Assembly: GCA_903813345.2 (NCBI GenBank)
Contig: CAIIXF020000010.1
Coordinates: 15,945,181 to 16,009,180, forward strand
Direction of reading: 5' to 3'
Length of the DNA stretch: 64,000 nucleotides
Source: Owenia fusiformis
Lineage: Eukaryota > Annelida > Polychaeta > Sabellida > Oweniidae
Below are positions 39,401 through 49,400 of the stretch, in pieces (the first letter of the stretch is position 1; each line of letters starts with the position of its first letter). A program made the translations under genes and the position numbers. The notes under the pieces are model-generated. The model was not told the DNA's origin. It was given only the letters and a program-made list of their open reading frames with translations, and did not search any database.

Positions 39401-42064
39401 CAGTTCAGAAACTGCCGGTTTGTTTCTGATTTCTCCAATACGTCGGTCAGAGTTAGCCTGCTGGAGAACTTAAGCCTGTTTACCTCTTTCCCTGCCTGTT
39501 GGTTTTCGAACTTTAGCTGGAAGAATAAGTTAGGTCGACGTGATCGGTGAACTATCAGCAAACTTACTTTCTTTTGTGTATGGTATGATATGGTATGGTA
39601 TGGTATGGTATGGTATGGTATGGTATGGTATGGTATATGGTATGATATGGTATAGTATGGTATATGATATGGTATGGGGTATGGTATGGTATATGGTATG
39701 CTATGGTATATGGTAAACGGAATGGTATGGTGTATGGTATGGTGTATGGTATGGCGTATGGTATAGTATGGTGTCTGCTGTATGATATATGGTGTATGGT
39801 ATGATATGGTACATGATATGGTATGGTATATGGAATGGTATTGTATATGGTATGGTACCTGGTTTGGTATGATATGGTATGGTATGGTATATGGTATGGA
39901 ATGGTCTATTGTGTGGTATGGTGTATGGTATGGTATATGATATGGTATGATGTATGGTATAGTATGTTGTATGGTATGGTATGGTGTATGGTATGGGATA
40001 TGGTATGGTGTATGGTATGGTCTATGGTGTGGTATGGTGTATGGTATGGTATATGATATGGTATGGTGTATGGTATGGTATGGTGTATGGTATTGTATGG
40101 TCTACGGTATGGTCTGATATGATATGGTATGGTGTAGGGTATAGTATGGTGTATGGTATGGTATGGTGTATGGTATGGGATATGGTATGGTGTATGGTAT
40201 GGTATGGTATGGTATGGTATATTGCATGGTATGGTATGGGGTATGGTATGGTCTATGGTATGGTATGGTATGGTCTATGGTATTGTATGGCCTATTGTAC
40301 GATATAGTGTATACTATGGTATATGGTATGATGTATGGTATAGTATTGTGTATGGTATGGTATGGTATGGTATGGTATATGGTATGGCTTATGGTATGGT
40401 GTAGGGTATGGTGAATGGTATGGCTTATGGTATGGTGTAGGGTATGGTATATGGTATGGCTTATGGTATGGAATTGTCTATGGTGTGGTATGGTGTATGG
40501 TATGGTATATGATATGGTATGGTGTATGGTATAGTATGGTGCATGGTATGGGAGTTTGGGATCATTTAATTTGAGGAAGTAAATGCTTTGTTAATCATTG
40601 TGCCAGTATTATAAATATGTCATCTTATTGTAGGTAAAACCGGGTGCTTACAACACGTTGTCACTGCTCCCCCTTCGCTATAAATTCTTTTAAAATCATC
40701 TAATTAGACTGGAAATACAATAAAACTGTTCTTACTGTAATAAGGTTGGCCCCAGAGCTGAACCGCGCTGCGATGAGTTTCCCAAATGGTAGTCCTTTGA
40801 TGTCTGTGGCCTTGACTCCTGAGTCGCCAATAGATAGGTAGAAACTGCCAGCATCGTTAATGATGGACCAGCCCGGGTACTGTCGAACTTTAACTGAAAT
40901 AACGTTAAATCATATGGATGGAACATGAATGTTAAGTTATACGGTTCATAATTAACACATTAAGGAAACGCATAACATTATTAGGCCTCATTAATCATGT
41001 TATGGCTATAACAACTGATTACCCAAAATTGTAGCTAAAAAAATTCAATGCACAGAATGATGTCTACCAATGCATTAGTCAAGTTACCTTTAGAATTCTT
41101 CGTTGAAGGCTTCATCATCTGCTTTAAGGAATTGCTCAGCTCCGCTAACATGTGGCTGCAACCTGAAGTAAAGGAACCAGAACGTATTATTACTTATTTG
41201 GATGTGCATTTGACAGTAATTCCTAGATGAAATATTGTTTTTAATGGGAGGTTATGGATACAGGTTATATCCCGGGGGAAATAAAGAAAATGCACTGAAA
41301 TTCTAGTATACGAAGATGCAACTCAGATATCGACTATAACACCACTAATGCCTGGGTCACAAATGCTGCGATTCATCGGCCGGCGCCCGGCCGATTGAGT
41401 ATTTTGTTTCGGGTAAAGACCTGTATGAGGGGTAATGGTCCTAATTACTTGATGCCCATGAAAACAATGAGAATACCTACCTTGACTACTATCTTCTCCG
41501 TCACTGCTTTCCACACGGATGGTCTGTGGGGGAATAGTAGGACTGCAAGCACCTAAAAAACAATTATTTACTCTATTGTAGATATACTTAATTTAGCTCC
41601 TGATTTAATATGGCGAATGGGGAACATTTATTTAGTTACTGCAATGAGTGGCATAAAACAATGAAAATACCTACCTTGATTACTAGAAATATCTTCTCCG
41701 TCACTGCTTTCCACACGGATCTGTGGGGGAATAGTAGGACTGCAAGCACCTAAAAAACAATTATTTACTCTATTGTAGATATACTTAATTCAGCTCCTGA
41801 TTTATATGGCGAATGGGGAACATTTATTTAGTTACTGCAATGAGTGACATTACTAGTCTAGTATATTATCCATTTTAACACTTTTTGGTTTTCTACGTAA
41901 AAATATGCACAGGTGCTATTTTTATCAAAGTACCCAGATTAAAAAAAAATCCGAAATATCATAAAAAATGTAAGCTTAAACGTTTTCAAAAAATGGCATA
42001 TTTTACCATCATCTGCATCTGTCCCTTCAGATGGACTGAACCAGGAAGGCGTTGAGTCCATCAT
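33415..42064 (-). CDS. ParB/sulfiredoxin-like domain protein (14 coding exons, 578 aa)
   Basis: Coding exons on the minus strand: 42064-42007, 41749-41675, 41552-41481, 41162-41088, 40893-40736, 39516-39384, 38600-38478, 37466-37384, 37056-36860, 35914-35812, 35642-35538, 35110-34982, 34540-34321, 33620-33415. All introns are GT-AG and all phases agree. It starts MMDSTPSWFSPSEG. A Ser/acidic N-terminus comes first, then a globular part (YPGWSIINDAGSFYLSIGDS, residues about 99-118) and a basic PPSKRKR (195-201), possibly an NLS. Residues about 235-350 have the ParB/Srx order: VPIDTIN...LPAHRVREL, YLLGGHHITTAM (GGHH 304-307), then VHIYMGLDVEEARAIANDHN. Known ParB/Srx proteins bind nucleotides or cut DNA here. 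The C-terminal 220 residues are helical and unrecognised. A role as partner of the divergent transposase-like gene is inference. Exons 2 and 3 are a tandem duplicate. Confidence 0.8.
36078..36381. repeat. Tandem intron duplication carrying a partial pseudo-exon
   Basis: Within the intron 35915-36859, the stretch 36171-36281 is a diverged copy of the 3' half of the exon at 36860-37056 plus its donor edge (source 36866-36973). It has an expanded C-run and changed residues and so is not a usable exon. It is bracketed by two copies of a CAAAAGTTTCAAATGAGAT-led segment (36078-36175 and 36281-36381), which indicates a local tandem duplication. Confidence 0.75.
36425..36800. repeat. Foldback repeat with ATCCCGTATCAG units, copy 1
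   Basis: It lies in an intron of the ParB-like gene. It starts TTCCATAATAACA with a TTTCCCTGGGAAAA palindrome, followed by several direct ATCCCGTATCAG words (36494-36585). Then GATGGAATATGGATTT...AATATGATATTGGCC pairs with its inverse up to about 36780. A second copy lies at 37640-38045. Confidence 0.8.
37640..38045. repeat. Foldback repeat with ATCCCGTATCAG units, copy 2
   Basis: It has the same order of parts as 36425-36800: a TTCCATAATAACA start, TTTTCCCAGGGAAAA, two ATCCCGTATCA words, and the closing inverted pair around GATGGAATATGAATTT...AAATTCGTATTCCATC. Copies differ by point changes and in the number of ATCCCGTATCAG words. It lies in the intron 37467-38477 of the same gene. Confidence 0.8.
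39580..40553. repeat. GGTATGGTAT microsatellite (about 0.97 kb)
   Basis: Long degenerate GGTAT array with GGTGTAT, GGTCTAT and GATAT variants, inside the intron between exons 39384-39516 and 40736-40893 of the ParB-like gene. Open frames of Met, Val, Trp, Tyr and Gly across it are artefacts of the repeat. Confidence 0.95.
41460..41846 (-). repeat. Tandem exon duplication in the ParB-like gene
   Basis: Two units of about 195 bp (about 41460-41650 and 41656-41846) each contain a complete exon with both splice sites and about 110 bp of upstream intron. The exons (41481-41552 and 41675-41749) have the same 1-1 phase, so both can be spliced in without a shift. They encode ACSPTIPPQTIRVESSDGED and ACSPTIPPQIRVESSDGED followed by a short Ser-rich tail. 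The introns are nearly identical, which points to recent duplication. Confidence 0.9.
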
Positions 42065-42459
42065 CACTCCTCAGTCTCTGATAGCTGAAAGTAGAATTGA
42101 TAATTAGCCTAAATTGTCAGTTCTCTTAACAAGTCTAACAATAATAAAAGGGATAAGTCATTTCGATATGTACATGGTCATAGTCATCAATAATCTGATT
42201 TTAGGTCATCAGTGCTTTCCCGTAGCATGGGAGGGCGATCGGCTTTTTGATATTTTTGACTATGCAGTGAATCAAAAGTGAAACCTGGAATTCTTTGAAA
42301 AAAGTGAACCCCACTTGGCCAATCCTTGGCTGGCAACGGACCTGTGGTCTAGCCTATAAGCTTACTAATAAAATATAAGCATAGCCTAGATATTTATTGT
42401 GTCTATTGAAAATAAAATATACTTACATACTGTTACACCTTTACTAGCCTCTTCTTTAT

Positions 42460-42490
42460 ACTATTACTATTACTATTACTATTACTATTA
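42460..42490. repeat. ATTACT microsatellite
   Basis: A short perfect run of CTATTA/ATTACT triplet-pair units just upstream of the presumed non-coding exon of the minus-strand gene. Confidence 0.85.
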
Positions 42491-42564
42491 GACTATATCA
42501 TATGTGACTATGCGCGTATGTGAATAATGGCGGGCGGTCTATAGTAGGCTATCCCTTTTGCGTG

Positions 42565-42725
42565 TGACGTCGTTGCCTCAGTATTCGTGACGTCGTAGCC
42601 TCAGTATTCGTGACGTCGTAGCCTCAGTATATTGGAGATTTGATGATTACCGTTGCTAACAACCTAGTAGTGACGTCACAGTTTTGCCTAACATTCCAAA
42701 TTTGGGCCTCGCATTTGTGACGTTA
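42565..42725. promoter_or_regulatory. CRE-like array: three 23-bp TGACGTC repeats plus TGACGTCA
   Basis: TGACGTC stands at 42565, 42588 and 42611, exactly 23 bp apart, in repeats of TGACGTCGTAGCCTCAGTAT. A perfect palindromic CRE, TGACGTCA, is at 42671-42678, and a half-type TGACGTTA is at 42718. Such sites bind CREB/ATF-type bZIP factors in animals. Their place midway between two divergent start regions suggests joint control of both genes; this is inferred, not shown. Confidence 0.7.
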
Positions 42726-42845
42726 CTTTCCCGAACCAAAACATAACGCCATTATCATAGGATTTTCGGGAGTCTACTAGGGTTTCGCTCCAGCTCAGCT
42801 GTTAATTCATGCATATCTGTGGGCGGTTATCATGAAACCACACCG

Positions 42846-43384
42846 ATGGACGTTGACCAACAGCAGGAAGGTAAGCTCACTCCCCCTGACTGGTTGTTCA
42901 TTGTTAAACATTCAGTGATTCACGCATCTTATCTTTCGACCATCGGAAAAGTCACATAAGTGACAAATAAGAGATAGCGATCGATGCCGGTGTGAAATAT
43001 ATTATGGTCCCCTTTCCTAACGGCCCTTACTGGCCCTTATTCAGTGTATAGCCTAAATAATAAGGAAAATAATGGTAATTAGGTCACCATAAAAATCAAT
43101 CGAGAGTAGGACAATAATTTGATAGAACCACCTACCCTTTTACACCGGGGCCAATAATATCGACAATGCATTCATTCATTCGATTAAGGGTATTCCCCTT
43201 TCAACAACTTCAAAGCATCTGAAACCAACGGGGAATCCCCTGCTCTGTTCAGCACATTTTGTGAGACAGTTGCCATAGTTTTATTGATCACATTCGATGA
43301 AATAATAGTATAATATTTTCAGATCATGAAGACGGTACCTGTAGCTCCATTTCGCTGGAGAGGCTACGTGTATATGCAGCGTCT

Positions 43385-43421
<37 letters not shown>

Positions 43422-46400
43422 TGGAGATGGAGCCAGACGAGGGCAGTGATTTTGATGAGGATGATATTTTGTTGTCGAACAAAATAGGTATGGAAGCAGT
43501 AAATAATGATGTAACCATTCATGCGTGTTATTTATTTATTTATTACTAATTTGAAATCATATGTGATCAAAGTAAGCACATTTTATATCAAACCTCTAAA
43601 TTTAATTGTATATTCCATATTTTTATTGGCATTATCTATCTTTTTTACAGAGGAAGCCTTTGTGAACAAAGCATCAAAGAAACATAGTAAGTCAGTTCAA
43701 AAAGTCATTTCCTTAATAAAAGAAACAACATTTCATGCTACTTGTAAGTTAGATCACCATATATTATATAATAGTATGTATCTTTTATTGACATGTATCA
43801 AAACATACACGGCTACGACTAAAACTTCGACTACATCATTTACATCATCAGAACAAAATTCATATAATAAATATTGACAGCATACAAAAAGGCAAACAAA
43901 TTTAAAGTGTGATGTGCAGACTATGCTTAATATTCTATATTGTCCCTGTTTGCATACAAACTATTTTATGTATTTTCAGATCCTAAACTCCTGTCTATTC
44001 AGCAATTAGTTGCGGTGTTTTGCTGCTCGTTTTGTTGTTTGGGCGGACTACTTGTGAGTAGACATACCTTTATTTTGAGTAAAGATAAAATTATCAGTTA
44101 CATTTTAAGTTAAGGTCAGTGTGTACGTTCGTCCATTTGTAACTTCAACGAAGATTGCATATAAATTCTGGACATACAAAACTACCTTAAACTGAACGCA
44201 CTGTTTGATTGAATGAACACGATACAGTATGTACATAATCATAGTCATCAATAATCTGATTTCAGGTCAGCAGCATGAGTGATTCCAGGCAATACTTCCA
44301 GGGCCTGACTGCAACTGAAAAGCACCAGTATGTGCTTGATACACTTAAAAGAACCTCAAGGTATTATCAATAATTAAGGATTTAAGCAATTGGCTCAGTG
44401 TAATGACTATTTAGTACTAAACAAAAATTTCAAATAGGCCTTAGTTACGCTTTAATCTCCTGTTTAAGAACCCCTATTCTTACTTTCGAAAATGTATTCT
44501 AGCAATACTATCCAACATGAATCTACTTGTTGTGATTCGATAAACTTTGGCATATATCAATGTTCGTGCATGAAATTTTCTGGAAATATTAATAAAATTA
44601 AATGTTTGGCGACACTATGTATCAAGTTTGGTGTTCTAACTCCAATTAGTTCCTGAGATAGAGCTCTGTTTGCGTTATTTGTTGATCACCCCTTGTATCA
44701 AGGCAACAAGCATTAAGAAGATTGAATTCAGTCCAAAGCTTCAAAAAGGAGAAATCCACTTTTATATTTTTAAGATCCACCATGTTTCAAGAGGAATATC
44801 AGCTGAAATATGGTAGGGGGAATACGAGTAGAGTGCGTATTCCAACAAATCTGACTCTGAACGTACAGACTTTCACCAGTGTGCATTCTAACGGGTACAG
44901 ATTCTCATCAGGGCGCATTCGAAACAGTAGAGTAAATCGTACTTGCTGGCAGTATTGATTATCTTAAAGGCAGAATCAGATCTATAGGGGTGACAAAATT
45001 ACAAGCAACATGTACAATTGACCTACCAATCTATTCTGTACAATCTCAATTACAATACCTCCCAAAAGATTCACGATATGTTATAAATTGGTAAAGTTAT
45101 CATGGATTCAAAGTGCAAAAATGAGTTAAAAATGTTTAAATTCTCCAAAATAATAAGAATGGTAACCATTCTTATAGAAAAATAATACATTATTGTAAAA
45201 TCTTTAGTTTTCCTGAATTAAGTGTGCACTTTTGGGATTTTTGAAACAATTTTTTGTTGGGCCATAATCATCATACGTAAAAGCATCACTCTTTTGTATA
45301 TGTTGTTAAAAGGCAGATAAATTAGCATCCATATGAACATTAGTTTCGCTATGTCAATCTGGTATTCCATGCCTTCCCATCCCAGTGGTTCGTATGCTAC
45401 TGGGCACTCCGCAAACTCAGGGAAGGATTGTATTTTCCTACCAATTTTCCGCTGTGACGTTTCCAATTTAATGTAATGTAATGCCGTCTTCATTCCTGCA
45501 TGAGACTTAACTTGAAATAACATTTTTATGAACTTTCAGTTTTGATGAGAATGGCGAATACGAAGGAAGTTCCTTTTACATAGAAGGTTTACCCAACTAT
45601 CCAATATGCTTGAATGCATGGCTGGCTATACTTGGACTGGCAAGCTCAACATTCTATGCCATTAGAAAGAGATTCATTGGTAAGTATAAGCAGTTTCATA
45701 CTATAAAAATCATTATAATTAAGGCTTATTAATGGGACAAGGGCAAATTAAGAGCTAGCAACAACACTGGTGATCCGCTCGATTACGCTGGTTACCGAAA
45801 CGGTTCGTTTTGGTAACAAAATGTCGGAACGTCGAAGGTACGATTTTTCTTTTTTCCTTATTTCACGCGTTGTAGGCAGAATCAACACGACGTTTTTTCT
45901 CACAAACGTGTATCAGCATCATATATTTTAGAAAATGCACATGTTTGCGAAAAAATAGCTCAGAAGACAACAGAATCGTCGATTTAATTCCTCACTTAAG
46001 TTACACAAACGGTTTGGGTTAAAAGTGCAGATCTTAACCGTTTTTCGAAAACCGTTTATGTAACTTAAGTGAGGAATTAAATCGACGATTCTGTTGTCTT
46101 CTGAACTATTTGTTCGCAAATATGTACATTTTCTTAAACATATGATACTAATACATGTTTGTGTTAAAAATGTCGTGGGAATTCTGCCTACGAACGTGTG
46201 AAATAAGGAAAAAAGAAAAATCGTACCTTCGATGTTCCGACATTTTGTTACCAAAACGAACCGTTTCGGTAACCAGCGTAATCGAGTGGATCACCAGTGA
46301 ACAACATATTAATAATTTTTGCAATTTTAATTATAGGAGGTAGTCTTTTGGCGCCTTTACCAAATGGGAGAGGACATGGGATACCGTCTATGGAGGCTAT

Positions 46401-49400
46401 TGCTTGGATTGAAAGGTAACTGGTCCCATGAAATCTAATTTTAGAAGCCAAAAAGAACATTAATCTAGACATGTCCATCCGGCTTCAAAGGACTTCAATT
46501 ATGCTTAAATTCAGCAATATATACTTCAGTTCTTGCAGCAACGATGGGCCCTTGCATTATTGATTGGCTGGGGGTGTTTTCCCCTTATAAACCTCATGTT
46601 TTTTAATACACTCAATGTTTATAATTCGTCAATTTCTTAGTTAGAAAGAGCTGTTTAAAATATCTACCGTGTAGTCCATTGTAAAGATTTGCTTATTACA
46701 GGTATGCAGCACAATTCGGTGACAAATTGCCTGATTCGTTGAATATACATCTGCCAGTGTGTTTGACAAAAACAGACATTTTCAATGACTACAAAACACA
46801 CATGGGGGCGGAATCTCTGACAGTATCAGAATCAACATTCAGAAGGCTCTGGAAGCAATACTTCAGCCATGTAAAAGCTCCTAAAGTAAGAAATTATTCT
46901 TTATCATACTGTTATTACATTAGCCATTACATTTTTCTAATTAACATTTAAAACGTGGATTGATAATATTACAATTTCCATAAAGCTTTTGATTTTATTT
47001 GCATAAAGTATTTGTTTGTTACTTTTTATCCCATCGAACTACTTAAGAAGGCATTTTGAATATAGTACCTCATTTCTAATAGCGATGTTTGTTCAGTTTC
47101 TGCTGAATCTTTTGAAGCAAAGGCTATATACTATGTGATGTAAATACTGTATTTCACACATTTTGAATTGTAAATAGTTTCTCAGTCACTGTCAGTGTAT
47201 TGACTTTTGCAATTGCCCTGCCTATTTTGTACAGATGGCGTTGACGTGTACATTGATCTTCCTTATATTACAGGCTTCGAAATTCAACAAATGTGACACC
47301 TGTGTGAATATCCAGGACAAACTTTCAAGGACCAAAGGTAAAAAGGCACGCATGGCCCTTGCTTCACAGCGCGATGCACACCTTAAACAACAAAAGTAAG
47401 CATCTTATTCATTTTAAGCGATCTTTATTAATTATTATAAATAAGTTTCAAAATTAAAGAAATTCAAAGGCAAAGATTAAGCAAAACAGGGTTTCTAAGA
47501 GATACTGAAGCTTTCAGTTAAGTAACTAGCATTTGTTATCTAAATACCCAATGGTGTGATACAAATACATGTATAATCTTTGATAACTATCTTAAGAAAA
47601 ATATTTTTGGTTTATCAATAAGTATAATATGATACCAATGATAATATGCACATATATTGCAGTACCGAACGTAGAAAATACTATAAGCACATCGGAAAAG
47701 CCAAGGATGACAGTGACAGATATATGTCCATCATTATCGACAGTATGGACCAGGCAAAGACGATGTTGCCAAGGTTTCTGTTAAAGGCCAAATGCATGTC
47801 GAGCCTATGGCTCCTAAAAGTTCACTTAGTAAGTTTTAGGTGCTAGAGTGTTGAAAAAAATATAAGCCTGCTTTAAGCTTAAATACAAGAACGATGATAA
47901 TCTGATAAATCTGGATGAGCTAAAAATGAGGTATTTATTAGCGGCCTCTAAATCATAATAATATCGCATTATTACATGATGGAGTGTGATATATGAGATA
48001 TCACCTAGAGGAAAAATAGTATCCAACTAGCCAAAGCAGAAGGTGATGTTTTATGAGAACATTATATTTGTCCATTGTGCAATTTTGCATTCATAACATG
48101 AATATTAATCAACAATATTTAACAAAATCTGAAATACAGAGTGAATATTTCGAAATTCCTGAACATATGAATATCTATACTCGCGAAATGCATGTTGTTA
48201 AGGCTCATCCAGGAATTTTAACATTATCACATGTACATCCTTGATCTGACCAATCACAGTCCATCATATAATTTGAGATGTGATAATATATATCGTCAAT
48301 TGTACTATATTATTACAGTGAAATATATTTTATATATTTTAGGTAGGAGTAATTATCCATGGTATAGCTCAGTATGGATTTTTCGATGTCTTCCAATGGC
48401 CGCATGGGTCAAACCTTACGATAACATGCCTTATGATGGCATTATGCTCACTGAAGAAAATCCCACCGACATTGTATGTCCAGATGGATAATTGTGCAAA
48501 AGAGAATAAGAACAGGTAATTTAATTATTTAATGTCATAGTAACACTAGCTCAGTCACTCTTAAGAGGTACATAGGCAGAAACTCAGACAAATCCCATCC
48601 CACGGTGACCATTTTTGTTCAGCGACCATATTGACCCTTCCTTTTTGAGCAGATGTTCCTAACCCATAAGGCATACGCTTTTTGGTTGCCATTTCAAACC
48701 ACTGCGTCCCATGTTTGATCAACTTAAGCGACACTTTTCTGTCACAGATAATAACCTTTCAGATGAGGAATAAACAGTCTACTGTAAATTGCCTATCACT
48801 TGAGTCTGAGAATCACTACAGAATAACTTGATATTATACTGATTTTTTGCAGATACACGTTTGGCTTTTTTGCGCTCTTGGTTCAAATGGGGGTATTTAG
48901 AAAAATTAAAGTGTCTTTCTTGATGGTTGGACATACACATGAGGTAAGAAACACAAAAACTTAAACCCCAACATAAGATGGTATCTATTTTATGTATATT
49001 TCTTTAATATTAATTGGGCTAATAGAGGACGAATCTGATCTAGAGAAAACCTGGGAATAAGACATTGTTATCATTTTACATTTTGGTCTTTAATCCCCCT
49101 TGTTATAGCTGGGACTATCCATTTTTAAAAATCTCCCCAGTCCATAATTTATTCCAGGAAATCTAAAGATTTCTATATTTATTGGTGAGCCTAATTATTC
49201 CATATACAGAATATCACATCATTTTGAGTGATATCATTTTTATCGCCGAGTTGATATCAAATATCAACACGAGTGAGCGAGGCGATGAAATGATATCACG
49301 AGAAATGGTGTGATATTTGGTTTATCCCATGATTACAATCATGAGTTTTTAAAAAATCAAAAAATGAATGAAAATCGTTTATCACACGGATATGCGTGTA

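Larger units (their letters stand above)
42085..42845. promoter_or_regulatory. Shared bidirectional promoter region
   Basis: This is the only sequence between the first coding exons of the two divergent genes. On the minus side the coding exon is preceded by an acceptor at 42085-42086. A donor (GTAAGT read on the minus strand) at 42421-42426 suggests a non-coding first exon starting above 42427. The core at about 42530-42790 is clearly richer in CpG than its surroundings and holds the TGACGTC array. No clear TATA box is seen. Copies of a 45-bp segment from the plus-gene intron (44229-44275) also occur here at 42169-42215. Confidence 0.65.

Noticed and set aside
39823-40574. Several overlapping Met/Val/Trp/Tyr/Gly open frames
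   Set aside because: All are products of the GGTAT microsatellite, which lies in an intron.
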